Positions 35,728 through 45,546 of a stretch of DNA of 64,000 nt are shown piece by piece. The translations under genes and the position numbers were made by a program. How positions within the stretch are numbered: position 1 is the stretch's first letter; each line of letters begins with the position of its first letter. The notes beneath the pieces were generated by a model, which saw only the letters and a program-made list of their open reading frames with translations, was not told the DNA's origin and did no database searches. Origin of the DNA: Clostridia bacterium (lineage in GTDB: Bacteria; Bacillota; Clostridia; UMGS1810); the NCBI GenBank assembly GCA_017481205.1, contig JAFUPN010000035.1, positions 1-64,000 on the forward strand, given 5' to 3'.

Positions 35728-35903
35728 TGTCAAACTGTTGGATAATTCAATTGTCGCACAAAAGAGCCATTTTTGGGACGGTGGCAGTCAGATGCTTTGC
35801 ATCCTTTTTGCATGGAAAATCGGGATTTTCGGTGCAAAAAGCGCCCCGTCCCTATAAAATGGCGAGCAAAATCGGTAATGATTCGACATTCTGTCGCCCC
35901 TTT
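35728..35903 (+). repeat. Interspersed hairpin repeat, full copy (family A)
   Basis: Signature GTTGGATAATTCAATTGTCG, GCACAAAAGAGCCATT, GGGACGGTGG, the core GGAAAATCGGGATTTTCGG with compensating changes in both arms (GGAAAATC versus GATTTTCGG), then CCCCGTCCC and AAAATGGCGAGCAAAA. Paired changes in the core suggest the folded form matters. Together with the type I locus and the promoters this accounts for the 735-bp gap 35203-35937. Confidence 0.8.
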
Positions 35904-35937
35904 GGTGTAAATAAAACAGAATTAAGAGGAATAAAAT

Positions 35938-36411
35938 ATGCTCACAAGTAAGCAAAGAGCTTTTTTGAAAGGCTTGTCAAACAAAGTAAATACTATGTTC
36001 CAGATAGGAAAGGGAGGTCTTTCAGATAATCAGATAGCTGAAATCGAAATACTTCTTGAGAAGCACGAGCTGGTAAAAATTCATGTGCTTGAAAATTCTC
36101 TTGAGGATCCCCGTTCGGTATGCGATGAGGTTGTATCCAGAATAGATGGTTGTGAACCGGTGTTTGTAATCGGCAAGCGTTTTGTTATTTACAAGCAGTC
36201 TAAGGAAAATAAACGTATTGACCTGGTGCATCTTCGCATAAAGGAAAAAGAGGAGAAAAAAGCTCCTGCCAAGGCGTCAAAGCCTGTTGCGTCAAAGGGC
36301 AAAAGAAATGCCGTTATCCGTACCAAGGCCTTTTCCTTCGGCTCAGGCAGAACCGGTGCCAAGGGAGCCCGCGGCGGCTTCGGCACCAAGAGAAGCAGAG
36401 ATAAGAGATAA
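35938..36411 (+). CDS. yhbY: YhbY-family RNA-binding protein with long basic tail
   Basis: 157 residues. Residues 1-97 are the CRS1/YhbY domain (LTSKQRAFLKGLSNKVNTMF, QIGKGGLSDNQI, ELVKIHVLENS, FVIGKRFVIYK), a KH-like fold that binds pre-50S ribosomal RNA. Normal YhbY ends there. Here a 60-residue Lys/Ala/Gly/Arg tail follows (KAPAKASKPVASKGKRNAV; GSGRTGAKGARGGFGTKRSR), likely extra RNA contact. It starts the operon that continues with nadD, yqeK, an LCP gene and rsfS, the usual order in Clostridia. Confidence 0.92.
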   Translation: MLTSKQRAFLKGLSNKVNTMFQIGKGGLSDNQIAEIEILLEKHELVKIHVLENSLEDPRSVCDEVVSRIDGCEPVFVIGKRFVIYKQSKENKRIDLVHLRIKEKEEKKAPAKASKPVASKGKRNAVIRTKAFSFGSGRTGAKGARGGFGTKRSRDKR

Positions 36412-36423
36412 TCGGGAGTTGAT

Positions 36424-37026
36424 ATGAAAGGTAAAATCGGTATTTTTGGCGGTACCTTTGACCCTGTTCATAAAGGACATCTGGCAATGGCAGAATGTGC
36501 CGGAAATCAGGCAGAGCTTGATATGGTTATTTTTCTGCCAAACGGCAATCCGCCTCATAAAAAGCAGGGGGGATATGCTGACGGCATCCACAGATTTAAT
36601 ATGCTGAAGCTTGCTACCCAGCATGAGCCGCGCTTTCAGGTGTCAGACTATGAGCTGGATGGGCAGCGCCATTATACATTTCATACTATGGAGCATTTCA
36701 AGGATGTGTATCCGGATAGTGAGATAATGTTTATTATCGGAGCAGATTCCCTGGATTATTTGCATAGCTGGTACCGTGGCGAGGAGCTTATACGTAACAA
36801 TACCTTTATTGTTGTAAACAGGCATTTCCGCGAGGGCTACAATTTCTATGATAATATTGCTGCTATAGAGAATATGGGCGGTAAATTGATTGTTGCGGAT
36901 ATGCCTTGTATTGATGTTTCATCAACTCAGATTCGCTCCGGAATATCTGCCGGAATTACTGACCTACCGCTGGATAGCAAGGTATATGACTATATCAGAT
37001 TGAACAAACTGTATTGTAAGGAGTAA
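36424..37026 (+). CDS. nadD: Nicotinate-nucleotide adenylyltransferase
   Basis: 200 residues. The nucleotidyl-transferase motif GIFGGTFDPVHKGHL is at residues 5-19 and the second motif SSTQIRSGI near 174, with IIGADSLDYLHSWYRGEEL between them. NadD adenylates nicotinate mononucleotide to deamido-NAD in NAD synthesis. It lies 12 bp after yhbY and 4 bp before yqeK; this trio is conserved in Firmicutes. Confidence 0.96.
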   Translation: MKGKIGIFGGTFDPVHKGHLAMAECAGNQAELDMVIFLPNGNPPHKKQGGYADGIHRFNMLKLATQHEPRFQVSDYELDGQRHYTFHTMEHFKDVYPDSEIMFIIGADSLDYLHSWYRGEELIRNNTFIVVNRHFREGYNFYDNIAAIENMGGKLIVADMPCIDVSSTQIRSGISAGITDLPLDSKVYDYIRLNKLYCKE

Positions 37027-37030
37027 ATCA

Positions 37031-37612
37031 ATGACAATCGAGCAGATGAAAGAACAGTTGAAATCCAATCTTCTTGAAAAACGCTATAAGCATTCTCTCG
37101 GAGTTATGGAGACAGCGGTTGCTCTTGCAAAACTGTACGGCGCTGATGAGAAAAAGGCTGCAATAGCAGGCCTTTTGCATGATTGTGCCAAGAATTATTC
37201 AAAGGAAGATATGTTTTCTCTGTGCAGGGAATATAACATAGAGCTTGATGAAATTATGTCAAAATCCACAGGTCTCATACACGGACTTCTCGGTGCAGAG
37301 GTTGCCAAGCGTGACTACGGGGTTGATGATGAGGAGATTTATGATGCAATCTATTATCACACCGTGGGCAAGCCGGCCATGTCTCTGCTCACTGAGATAA
37401 TATACATAGCCGACGGTATAGAGCCTCTGAGACATTATGACGGTGTGGACCGTATCCGTGAGCTTGCGGAGGAGGATTTGGACAAGGCGCTTATTCTTCA
37501 GATTGATTACACCATAAAATCCGTTATTTCAAAAGGCGGTCTTTTGCACATAAACACTATTTATACAAGAAATTACTATCTGGAAAAAATCAGACAAAGG
37601 GTGATACTATGA
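37031..37612 (+). CDS. yqeK: YqeK-type HD-domain phosphohydrolase
   Basis: 193 residues. HD-domain residues are visible: YKHSLGVMETA (His), AGLLHDCAKNY (His-Asp), LIHGLLGAEVAK and YYHTVG, then IIYIADGIEP. YqeK hydrolyses symmetrical diadenosine tetraphosphate and is nearly always next to nadD. The stop overlaps the start of the LCP gene by 4 bases. Confidence 0.94.
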   Translation: MTIEQMKEQLKSNLLEKRYKHSLGVMETAVALAKLYGADEKKAAIAGLLHDCAKNYSKEDMFSLCREYNIELDEIMSKSTGLIHGLLGAEVAKRDYGVDDEEIYDAIYYHTVGKPAMSLLTEIIYIADGIEPLRHYDGVDRIRELAEEDLDKALILQIDYTIKSVISKGGLLHINTIYTRNYYLEKIRQRVIL

Positions 37613-38883
37613 GAAACAAAAAGTTTAAAGCATATATTCGACTGACTCTTACATTTACATTGATATTTGCAATTATCGCGGCTACTATTTTTGCTGTAAC
37701 TGTCAATCTTATGGACGGTAAGTTCTTTGGCTATACCTTCGATTCTACAAAAAGTGAGACCCACCTGAACGCATTGCTTCTCGGTGTAGACAAAGGCGGT
37801 ACCAGAACTGACGTTATAATTCTGGCTCAGCTTAATTTGCTGGACAACAGCATAAATATGTTGCAGATTCCGAGAGATACTTATGTTGCCAACAACGGCA
37901 GAAGCGACCGCAAAATAAACTCAGCCTGGGGAGCAGGAAAGGAAGACAAGGTTTTCAGCGAGGTATACAAGGTTACCGGAGTTGAGGTTGACAAATATGT
38001 GCTGGTAGATACTTCTCAGTTCAGAAATATTATTGACACCATGGGCGGGGTTGAATTTAATGTTCCTATCAATATGAATTATGACGATCCTGTTCAGGAT
38101 TTGCATATTCATCTTGAAAAAGGGCTCCAGACTCTAAACGGAGATGAAGCAGAGCAGTTTGTGCGCTTTAGACAAAACAACAACGGTACAGGCTATGCAC
38201 GGGGAGATATTGAGAGACTTGAGGCTCAGCAGGGCTTTATCAAGGCGGCTATAGACCAGCTGTTTTCCATATCAAATGTCACCAGAATTCCCAAGCTTGT
38301 GTCTCAGTTCTCTTCTATGATAGAGACCAATTTTACAAAGGCTCAGATGCTTAATTATGCTCCGAGTATCCTTAAGATTAACCGTGAGAATATCAATATT
38401 ATGACTCTTCCCGGCGAGGGAAAATATATGAACGGCGGTTCATACTTTGTACATTATGAAAATCAGACCAAAGACCTGATTAAAGCATATTTTACTCCTG
38501 ATGCGGACAAAATGAGTGAGGATGAAATGATAATCAGAAATGAGGTTATCGGTCTAAGCAGTACCGAGGTGCCTGCAGATGAGACCATTGAGGCAAAAAA
38601 AGGCTTTTTCAACAGATTTGTCACTGTTGACATTATTGATGCTTCCGGCGGCGAGGCTGACGTTGATTCCATCAAAGAAAGCCTTGCGTATTACGGATAC
38701 AAGGTTACTGCCACATCTTCCACCTCGGCTTTTGTAAACGATAAAACCCAGCTTGTTGTATCAAAGTCAAACAAAACAGGAGACAAGCTTGCTTATGCTC
38801 TTGATATGAGCTCCTATATTATAAATGAGGATAAGAAAAACGGTACAGATGTCACCATAATCCTCGGAAAGGATATGTCTTGA
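37609..38883 (+). CDS. LytR-CpsA-Psr family protein with LytR_C domain
   Basis: 424 residues. A single membrane anchor (about 9-35) is followed by the LCP catalytic domain (55-220: NALLLGVDKGGTRTDVIILA, LQIPRDTYV, KINSAWGAG, FRNIIDTMGGVEF, RFRQNNNGTGYARGDIERL). LCP proteins attach wall polymers to peptidoglycan from lipid carriers outside the membrane. A C-terminal LytR_C domain (330-420, VTVDIIDASGGEADVDSIKE) is present. It overlaps yqeK and is followed at once by rsfS, an arrangement common in Clostridia. Confidence 0.92.
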   Translation: MRNKKFKAYIRLTLTFTLIFAIIAATIFAVTVNLMDGKFFGYTFDSTKSETHLNALLLGVDKGGTRTDVIILAQLNLLDNSINMLQIPRDTYVANNGRSDRKINSAWGAGKEDKVFSEVYKVTGVEVDKYVLVDTSQFRNIIDTMGGVEFNVPINMNYDDPVQDLHIHLEKGLQTLNGDEAEQFVRFRQNNNGTGYARGDIERLEAQQGFIKAAIDQLFSISNVTRIPKLVSQFSSMIETNFTKAQMLNYAPSILKINRENINIMTLPGEGKYMNGGSYFVHYENQTKDLIKAYFTPDADKMSEDEMIIRNEVIGLSSTEVPADETIEAKKGFFNRFVTVDIIDASGGEADVDSIKESLAYYGYKVTATSSTSAFVNDKTQLVVSKSNKTGDKLAYALDMSSYIINEDKKNGTDVTIILGKDMS

Positions 38884-38885
38884 TT

Positions 38886-39242
38886 ATGCAGTCTTATGAA
38901 TTGATGAAAAAAACAGTGCAGCTTGCAGACAGCAAGAAGGCGAGAAATATAAAGGTTCTTGAACTGAAGGGTCTGACCACTCTTGCAGATTATTTTGTAA
39001 TATGTGAGGGAGGCTCTTCCATCCAGGTTAAGGCAATTGCCGATGAGGTTGAAGAAAAGCTTTCCGAAATAGGCGTAGAGCCATACGGAAAGGAAGGCTT
39101 TTCCATGGCAGACTGGATTCTGATGGATTATTCAGATGTTGTGCTACATGTGTTTACTCCCGATTCCCGAGAATTTTTTAACATTGAGCATTTATGGGCA
39201 GATGCCAAGGAAATTGATATAAGTGAATTTATAGTGGAATAA
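38886..39242 (+). CDS. rsfS: Ribosome silencing factor
   Basis: 118 residues from ATG 38886; a TTG two codons earlier is also possible. RsfS/DUF143 signature: LKGLTTLADYFVICEGGSSI, VKAIADEVEEKL, EGFSMADWILMDYSDVVLHV and FYNIEHLW-like FFNIEHLWAD. It binds ribosomal protein L14 and blocks subunit joining when nutrients are short. Last gene of the yhbY operon. Confidence 0.95.
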   Translation: MQSYELMKKTVQLADSKKARNIKVLELKGLTTLADYFVICEGGSSIQVKAIADEVEEKLSEIGVEPYGKEGFSMADWILMDYSDVVLHVFTPDSREFFNIEHLWADAKEIDISEFIVE

Positions 39243-39338
39243 GGTATTTTAAGGGATACCCCCCGGGCTCAGGAGAGCCTTGCAGTGATTTATTATGAAA
39301 TATGATAACAATTTTTTTGATTGGAGAGAGATATAGAC

Positions 39339-41798
39339 ATGAATTATAATTTTGCTGAAATCGAGAAAAAATGGCAAAAAAAATGGGAGGACGAAAAGGT
39401 TTTCAAGGTAACTGAGGATTCTACCAAGCCTAAGTATTATGCACTTGAAATGTTCCCTTATCCTTCCGGAAATCTGCACATGGGTCATGTGCGTAATTAT
39501 TCAATAGGTGACGTAGTGGCAAGATTTAAGACCATGAACGGCTACAATGTTCTTCATCCCATAGGCTACGATTCCTTCGGTCTTCCTGCAGAAAATGCTG
39601 CTATCAAGCACGGAGTTGAGCCCAAGGGCTGGACACTTTCAAATATAGAGACCATGACGGCTCAGCTTAAGAGCATGGGTATAAGCTATGACTGGGACAG
39701 AGTTGTAAAGACCTGTACTCCCGATTATTATAAATGGACACAGTGGATGTTTCTCCAGCTTTACAAAAAAGGACTTGCTTATAAGAAAAAGCAGTATGTA
39801 AACTGGTGCCCCTCCTGCCAGACAGTTCTTGCCAATGAGCAGGTTGTCAACGGCAAGTGCGAGCGCTGTAAAACAGCTGTAGGCAAGAAGGATCTTGAGC
39901 AGTGGTTCTTTAAGATTACCGATTATGCCGACAGACTTCTTGCTGATATAGACAGACTCAAGGGCTGGCCCGACAAGGTTAAGACCATGCAGGCAAACTG
40001 GATAGGCAAGAGCAAGGGTGCTACAGTTGATTTTAAGCTGGACGGTACCGATAAGACTCTTACCGTATATACCACCCGTCCCGACACTCTCTACGGCTGT
40101 ACCTTTATGGTAATGGCTCCCGAGAGCCCTCTTACAGAGGAGATTATCTCAGGAAGCGAAACCGAGGCAGAGTGCAGAGCATTTATAGAAAAAATCCAGC
40201 ATCTTGATGAAATCACAAGAACTGCCGCAGATATTGAAAAAGAGGGTGTATTCACAGGCAAATATGCCATCAATCCTCTCACCGGGAAGAAGATTCCTCT
40301 CTTCCTTGCCAACTATGTAATCCTCGATTACGGCACAGGCGTTGTAATGGCGGTTCCTGCCCACGACCAGAGAGACTTTGATTTTGCGAAGAAATACAAT
40401 CTCCCTATAGATGTTGTTATCACTCCCGACGGCAAGCCCATGGACGGCGCAAGCCTTACCGAAGCCTTTGCCGCAGAGGGTATTATGATAAATTCCGATA
40501 AATTTAACGGAATGAACAACAAAGAAGCTCTGGCAAAGATGATTGAGCATCTTGAAGAAAATAAAATCGGTGCTCCCAAGACTAATTTCAAGCTCCGTGA
40601 CTGGTTGATATCCCGTCAGCGTTATTGGGGCGCACCAATCCCGATTATATATTGTGACGATTGCGGTGAGGTGCCCGTACCCGAGTCAGACCTGCCGGTT
40701 ATCCTTCCCGAGGATGTTGAATTTACAGGTCAGGGTCAATCGCCTCTTGTAACAAGCAAGAGCTTTGTAAATGCTCCATGCCCCAAGTGCGGCAAGATGG
40801 GCAGACGTGAGATAGATACCATGGATACCTTTGTGTGCTCCTCCTGGTACTTTATGAGATACTGCGACCCCACCAACGAAAAAGAGCCCTTCTCACAGGA
40901 CAGTGTAAAATACTGGATGAATGTTGACCAGTACATAGGCGGTGTTGAGCACGCAATTCTCCACCTTCTCTATGCAAGATTCTTTACAAAGGCTCTGTAT
41001 GATATGGGTTATATGCCCGTTGATGAGCCCTTTGAAAATCTCCTGACTCAGGGTATGGTTCTCAAGGATGGTGCCAAGATGAGCAAATCTCTGGGCAATG
41101 TTGTAAGCCCTGAGGAGATTATCTCTAAGTATGGTGTTGATACTGCAAGACTCTTTATACTCTTTGCGGCTCCTCCGGAAAGAGACCTTGAGTGGAGCGA
41201 TACGGCTGTAGAAGGCTCCTACAGATTCCTCAACCGTGTGTTCCGCCTTGTGGATGACAACCTTGCAAAAATTGATATTAATGCAAAATGCGATATGTCC
41301 AATCTTACTAAAGAGGACAAAGACCTGCGCTATATCCTCAACTTTGCAAAGAAAAAGGGTACTGATGATATCAGCGTGCGCTTTAACTTTAATACCTGCA
41401 TTTCCGGCATTATGGAGCTTGTAAATGCTCTTTATGCTTATACCGGTACAAACAACGGTTTGTTCAGCGAAGCGGTTCATGACCTTATCATCATGCTTGC
41501 TCCCTTTGTTCCTCATATCACCGAGGAACTCTGGCAGATGGTCGGCGGTGAAGGCAGTGTTCATAACCAGTCATGGGTAACCTATGATGAGGATGCTCTT
41601 GTTAAGGATGAAATTGAGATTGTTGTTCAGGTAAACGGCAAGATAAAGGACAAAATCAACATTGCCACAGGTCTTGATGACGAGGCTATCAAGGCAGTAG
41701 CCCTTGAAAGTGGTAAGGTTAAGGAAGCAACCGACGGCAAGAATATAGTTAAGGTAATTGTTGTTAATGGTAAGCTTGTTAATATAGTTGTAAAATAA
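39339..41798 (+). CDS. leuS: Leucyl-tRNA synthetase
   Basis: 819 residues from ATG 39339. Class I signature HMGH at residues 47-50 and KMSKS at 580-584; the CP1 editing domain lies at about 220-415 ([30 protein letters not shown]); a zinc-like CPSC...CERC pair is in the first insert ([13 protein letters not shown]). The C-terminal domain ends [19 protein letters not shown]. Only 96 bp separate it from rsfS, with a small hairpin GGCTC-AGGA-GAGCC, and there is no room for a T-box leader, which leuS often has in Firmicutes. It is probably read with the upstream operon. Confidence 0.97.
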   Translation: MNYNFAEIEKKWQKKWEDEKVFKVTEDSTKPKYYALEMFPYPSGNLHMGHVRNYSIGDVVARFKTMNGYNVLHPIGYDSFGLPAENAAIKHGVEPKGWTLSNIETMTAQLKSMGISYDWDRVVKTCTPDYYKWTQWMFLQLYKKGLAYKKKQYVNWCPSCQTVLANEQVVNGKCERCKTAVGKKDLEQWFFKITDYADRLLADIDRLKGWPDKVKTMQANWIGKSKGATVDFKLDGTDKTLTVYTTRPDTLYGCTFMVMAPESPLTEEIISGSETEAECRAFIEKIQHLDEITRTAADIEKEGVFTGKYAINPLTGKKIPLFLANYVILDYGTGVVMAVPAHDQRDFDFAKKYNLPIDVVITPDGKPMDGASLTEAFAAEGIMINSDKFNGMNNKEALAKMIEHLEENKIGAPKTNFKLRDWLISRQRYWGAPIPIIYCDDCGEVPVPESDLPVILPEDVEFTGQGQSPLVTSKSFVNAPCPKCGKMGRREIDTMDTFVCSSWYFMRYCDPTNEKEPFSQDSVKYWMNVDQYIGGVEHAILHLLYARFFTKALYDMGYMPVDEPFENLLTQGMVLKDGAKMSKSLGNVVSPEEIISKYGVDTARLFILFAAPPERDLEWSDTAVEGSYRFLNRVFRLVDDNLAKIDINAKCDMSNLTKEDKDLRYILNFAKKKGTDDISVRFNFNTCISGIMELVNALYAYTGTNNGLFSEAVHDLIIMLAPFVPHITEELWQMVGGEGSVHNQSWVTYDEDALVKDEIEIVVQVNGKIKDKINIATGLDDEAIKAVALESGKVKEATDGKNIVKVIVVNGKLVNIVVK

Positions 41799-41809
41799 TA
41801 ATTTTAGAG

Positions 41810-41850
41810 ATACCTCATGCAGACTTTAAACGGTCTGCATGGGGTATTTT
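41810..41850 (+). terminator. Rho-independent terminator after leuS
   Basis: ATACCTCATGCAGAC pairs with GTCTGCATGGGGTAT, followed by TTTT. Confidence 0.85.
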
Positions 41851-41942
41851 AATAATATATGATATATTTTTTGAAAATTCACCAATGACGGTCGTGTTTT
41901 TTGCTTTTGAAGAATGTAAGCTGTGTATATTCACCGTAAACC

Positions 41943-41971
41943 TTGAAAAAAATAAAGTAATGTGATAAAAT
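41943..41971 (+). promoter_or_regulatory. Sigma-A promoter of the AEC transporter
   Basis: TTGAAA (41943-41948), 17-base spacer, TAAAAT (41966-41971). Confidence 0.6.
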
Positions 41972-42008
41972 ATAAAAGTTGATTAATTTACTGGAGGAAA
42001 TGACTTAT

Positions 42009-42971
42009 ATGGAAATCTTTAATTCAACTCTGACACAGATGCTTGTTATGTTTTGTTTCATTCTTATAGGCTTTGTACTCAAAAAGATGCAGCTTTTGCC
42101 GGACAACGGTGCTACGGTGCTCTCTAAGCTTGAAAATTATGTGCTGGTGCCCGCACTGGTTCTTGATACCTTCATGACATATTGCAAAATCGACTCTCTG
42201 AGAGAAAATTACAATATGATTTTGTACTGTATGCTTTTGCTGGTGGTGGCACTTGTCATATCACTCCCTCTGTCAAAGGTGTTTTCCCGTGAAAAGACCT
42301 TGACTGTTTCGGAACAGAAATATCGCCGTAATATATATAAATACGCTCTTACCTTCGGCAACTTTGCATTTATGGGCAATGCGGTTGTGCTCGGTGTGCT
42401 TGGGGATGAAGGGTTGTTTAATTACCTGCTTTTCACCTTGCCACTCAATATAGCTGTATACACTTGGGGTGTAATTATTCTTATTCCCGAGGGTAACGGA
42501 GGCGGCAATGCCCTTAAAAATCTTTTCAATCCTATTTTTGTGTCTTTGATTGCAGGTTTGATAATGGGACTTCTTGGCATTAAGGCAATGCTTCCCGACT
42601 TTGTGATTACCACTATTTCTAATGCTAAGGGCTGTATGGGACCTGTTGCAATGATTCTTACCGGCTTTGTAATCGGCGGCTACAATATCCGCGAGCTACT
42701 GGGCAAAAAGCGTATATATGCCGCTGCAGGTCTGCGATTGATTGTAATTCCTGCACTTATGCTTCTGCTTCTTAAAGTCCTTGGGGTAAACGATATTATA
42801 ATGACTCTGGCAGTATTTGCCTATGCTACACCTCTGGGGCTCAATACGGTGGTTTTTCCTGCGGCATATGGCGGCGATACAAAAACAGGCGCTGCTATGG
42901 CTATGATTTCACACACTCTGGCAGTTGTCACAATACCGCTTATGTACCTTGTTTTTATAGTCCTGCTATGA
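42009..42971 (+). CDS. AEC-family transporter (auxin efflux carrier-like)
   Basis: 320 residues from ATG 42009 (GGAGG 12 bases upstream; ATG 42000 is too close). Ten hydrophobic segments in two five-helix halves, with LIGFVLKKMQLLPDNGATVL near the start and the conserved FGNFAFMGNAVVLGVLG in the first half and YATPLGLNTVVFPAAYGGD in the second. AEC carriers export or exchange organic acids such as malate. It is a single-gene unit between leuS and the acyl-CoA ligase. Confidence 0.88.
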   Translation: MEIFNSTLTQMLVMFCFILIGFVLKKMQLLPDNGATVLSKLENYVLVPALVLDTFMTYCKIDSLRENYNMILYCMLLLVVALVISLPLSKVFSREKTLTVSEQKYRRNIYKYALTFGNFAFMGNAVVLGVLGDEGLFNYLLFTLPLNIAVYTWGVIILIPEGNGGGNALKNLFNPIFVSLIAGLIMGLLGIKAMLPDFVITTISNAKGCMGPVAMILTGFVIGGYNIRELLGKKRIYAAAGLRLIVIPALMLLLLKVLGVNDIIMTLAVFAYATPLGLNTVVFPAAYGGDTKTGAAMAMISHTLAVVTIPLMYLVFIVLL

Positions 42972-42975
42972 TAAT

Positions 42976-43004
42976 TTGACATAGAGATATTTATTGTGTA
43001 TAAT
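42976..43004 (+). promoter_or_regulatory. Consensus promoter of the acyl-CoA ligase unit
   Basis: TTGACA (42976-42981), 17-base spacer, TATAAT (42999-43004). Confidence 0.8.
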
Positions 43005-43100
43005 GATTTTAAGCTTTATAAAGACCACAAGCTGAAAGCTGCCGAAAAGGCGCCTTTGGTATTGGTTGCTTCGGCTAAATAAACATTAGGGGGATATGTG

Positions 43101-44789
43101 ATGAAAACTAATGAAAAATACAGAACAGTGAAAAAGTTCTCTACACTTAGAGAAATGGTTGATATGGCAGCTGCTGAGGCTGGTGACAGCATTGCATATA
43201 AATTTCGTGATGGGAATGAAATCAAATCCGTTACCTATGCTGAGTTTGTAAAGGGTACCTCATATCTCGGCACAGCTCTCAAGGCTCTTGGTATGAGTGA
43301 TAAGCATATCAATATTATCGGCGAAAACAGCTTCAAATGGATTCACACATATATTACATCACTTTTGTCCGAAGGTGTTTGCTGTCCTGTTGACAAGGAA
43401 TTACCTGTTGCAGATATTATTAATGTAGTAAACGACTCCGACGGCGAAATTATATTTTATGCAAAAAAATATGAACAGAAATTTATGGAGCACAGGGACA
43501 AGTTTACAAATATTAAGTATTTTGTAGGCTTTGACCGTGAGGAGGACGAAGGTGAGTTTTTGTCCTTTGACAGGCTTGTGGCAAAGGGAAGAGAGATATA
43601 TGAGGCCGGCGATAGGGATTTTGACAAGCAGCAGACTCCCGACGGAGACCTCAAGATGCTTGTATACACCTCCGGTACTACCGGTCTTGCAAAGGGTGTA
43701 ATGCTCAGCCATCACAATCTTGTCAGCGGTGTATATTACGGCCTCCAGGTATCCAATATATATACTACCGGTCTTTCTGTGCTGCCGTATAATCATGTGT
43801 ATGAGGCAGTATGCGGTCTGCTGGTTGCCATCCATTCCCATGCAACCATATGTATCAACAGTAACCTCAAGCATATTCCGAAAAATCTTATTGAATTTAA
43901 ACCGGACTATATGTATATGGTTCCTGCAATTGCAGAGATGTTTTATAAGAAGATATGGGCTACTGCAGAAAAAACCGGCAAGGCAGATATGCTCCGCAAT
44001 CTTATTAAGGCTTCAAATGCAATGCGTAAGGTGGGTATAGACCTGAGAAAGGTGCTCTTTAAATCAGTAACCGCAAATTTTGGCGGAAGGATGATAAAGA
44101 TTGTTTGCGGCGGCGCACCCATAAGACCGGAGGTGGGAGAGTTTTTTGATGATATAGGTATAGTGCTTACAAACGGCTACGGAATAACAGAGTGCTCGCC
44201 TTTGGTCAGCGTCAACCATACCGACGGTACAAATGACTGCACTACGGTAGGAAAGGTTCTGCCCTGTCTGGAAATAAAATTTGAAAATATGACAGACGAA
44301 GGCGACGGGGAAATCTGCGTAAAGGGCGATGTTGTTATGTTGGGTTACTACAAGCAGCCTGAGCTTACCGCAGAGGTTCTAAAGGATGGTTGGTTCTATA
44401 CCGGGGATTACGGCAGATATAACGATAAGGGTCTGCTGATGATTACCGGAAGAAAGAAAAATCTGATTATCCTCTCCAACGGAAAGAATATTTTCCCCGA
44501 GGAAATTGAAAATTATATAATGAGCATTCCTTATGTAAAGGAAGCAATCGTATATTCGCTTAAGGATGAAGACGGCTTTGAGTCTTCTCTGTGTGCCCAG
44601 GTATTTCTTGATGAGGAGCAGACTGCAGAATTCGGGGATGTCAATATTCCGGATAAAGTAAAAAAAGATATTCTCCGGGTATGCGATGAACTGCCGGCAT
44701 ATAAGAAGATAAGCGCTGTGGTTGTTCGTGATAAGGAATTTGAGAAAACCACTGCAAATAAGATTAAACGTAATTCAATCGAAAAATAA
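43101..44789 (+). CDS. AMP-binding ligase, long-chain acyl-CoA synthetase type
   Basis: 562 residues from ATG 43101 with AGGGGG upstream. Adenylation motifs: LVYTSGTTGLAKGVMLSHHN (P-loop), NGYGITECSPLVS, DGWFYTGDYG and GRKKNLIILSNGKNIFPEE-type core, matching FadD/Acs-like enzymes that activate fatty acids as acyl-AMP and pass them to CoA. A C-terminal lysine is in ENTTANKIKRN-like EKTTANKIKRN. No membrane segment. The next gene (PqqD-like) starts 30 bp later, so it could belong to the same operon and be linked to the peptide system there, but it also stands alone in many genomes. Confidence 0.9.
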   Translation: MKTNEKYRTVKKFSTLREMVDMAAAEAGDSIAYKFRDGNEIKSVTYAEFVKGTSYLGTALKALGMSDKHINIIGENSFKWIHTYITSLLSEGVCCPVDKELPVADIINVVNDSDGEIIFYAKKYEQKFMEHRDKFTNIKYFVGFDREEDEGEFLSFDRLVAKGREIYEAGDRDFDKQQTPDGDLKMLVYTSGTTGLAKGVMLSHHNLVSGVYYGLQVSNIYTTGLSVLPYNHVYEAVCGLLVAIHSHATICINSNLKHIPKNLIEFKPDYMYMVPAIAEMFYKKIWATAEKTGKADMLRNLIKASNAMRKVGIDLRKVLFKSVTANFGGRMIKIVCGGAPIRPEVGEFFDDIGIVLTNGYGITECSPLVSVNHTDGTNDCTTVGKVLPCLEIKFENMTDEGDGEICVKGDVVMLGYYKQPELTAEVLKDGWFYTGDYGRYNDKGLLMITGRKKNLIILSNGKNIFPEEIENYIMSIPYVKEAIVYSLKDEDGFESSLCAQVFLDEEQTAEFGDVNIPDKVKKDILRVCDELPAYKKISAVVVRDKEFEKTTANKIKRNSIEK

Positions 44790-44818
44790 ATTTTTATCGA
44801 CCGAAAGGATGATTAATT

Positions 44819-45085
44819 ATGAAGATAGCTGACGGATTTGTCCTCAAAACTATAGCAGACAGCTACGTTGTGGTGCCTGTTGGAGAAAATCTTGTTGATT
44901 TTTCAGCAATGATAACCATCAACGAAACCGGTGCATTTATATGGCAGCAGTTGGAAAAAAATACTGATATTGATTCTGTCGTTGAAGCCATGTGCTCAGA
45001 ATTTGACATTGACCCTGAGACAGCGCGTGCCGATTGCATGGAATTTGTAAAAATACTTGAGGACAATAAGGTTGTTGAAAAATGA
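44819..45085 (+). CDS. PqqD-like protein (RiPP recognition element fold)
   Basis: 88 residues. It has the PqqD pattern: VLKTIADSYVVVPVG, ITINETGAFIWQQLEKN, SVVEAMCSEFDIDPETARAD and FVKILEDNKVVE. PqqD-like domains form a winged-helix that binds leader peptides of ribosomal peptides and presents them to modifying enzymes. The gene overlaps the following peptidase gene by 4 bases (ATGA), so the two are coupled. A short peptide gene with a suitable leader is 3.2 kb downstream (48312). Confidence 0.85.
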   Translation: MKIADGFVLKTIADSYVVVPVGENLVDFSAMITINETGAFIWQQLEKNTDIDSVVEAMCSEFDIDPETARADCMEFVKILEDNKVVEK

Positions 45086-45546
45086 TTGAGCGCAGGTTTT
45101 ACAGTATGAGGGAGCTTGCTCCGGTTATTGAGCAGACTGTAGCCGATGGCAGACGGGTAAAATTTACCGTTACAGGAAATAGTATGTTTCCGCTGTTTGC
45201 TGACAGACGGGATCAGGTGACTGTAGAAAAAGCGGCTGATATACGCAAATATGATATTGTACTCCACCTCAGGGATGACGGTCACTATATTCTCCATAGG
45301 GTGATATCGGTAAAAAACGGTGTTTTGACCATTGCCGGAGATAATGAAACCTGCAAGGAACACAACGTCAGCCCAAATCAGGTTATTGCGCGGGTTACAT
45401 CCTTTGACCGCAAGGGCAGGGAGTGCTCTCTTAACAGCTTTTGGTATAAGTTGTATTGCAGAGTGTGGCTGATGATTTTTCCTGCGCGCCATATGGTGCT
45501 GAGAATCTTGCTTTCTGTTAGGAGGCTGCTTCGTGGAAAAAAATAA
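45082..45546 (+). CDS. S24/S26-family signal-peptidase-like protein
   Basis: 154 residues. The catalytic Ser is in VTGNSMFPLF, followed by DQVTVEKAADIRKYDIVLH and HYILHRVISV. At the place where bacterial signal peptidase I has its general-base Lys there is His (LHRVI), as in ER-type/SipW peptidases. A second box AGDNETCKEHNV follows. There is no N-terminal membrane anchor but a hydrophobic, basic C-terminal helix (LMIFPARHMVLRILLSVRRL). Standing between a PqqD-like and an ABC exporter gene, it could cleave the leader of the exported peptide (inference). It overlaps the ABC gene by 14 bases. Confidence 0.82.
   Translation: MIERRFYSMRELAPVIEQTVADGRRVKFTVTGNSMFPLFADRRDQVTVEKAADIRKYDIVLHLRDDGHYILHRVISVKNGVLTIAGDNETCKEHNVSPNQVIARVTSFDRKGRECSLNSFWYKLYCRVWLMIFPARHMVLRILLSVRRLLRGKK

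Noticed and set aside
39243..39338. T-box leader before leuS
   Set aside because: Only 96 bp are available, with one small hairpin and no T-box consensus or specifier-loop structure.
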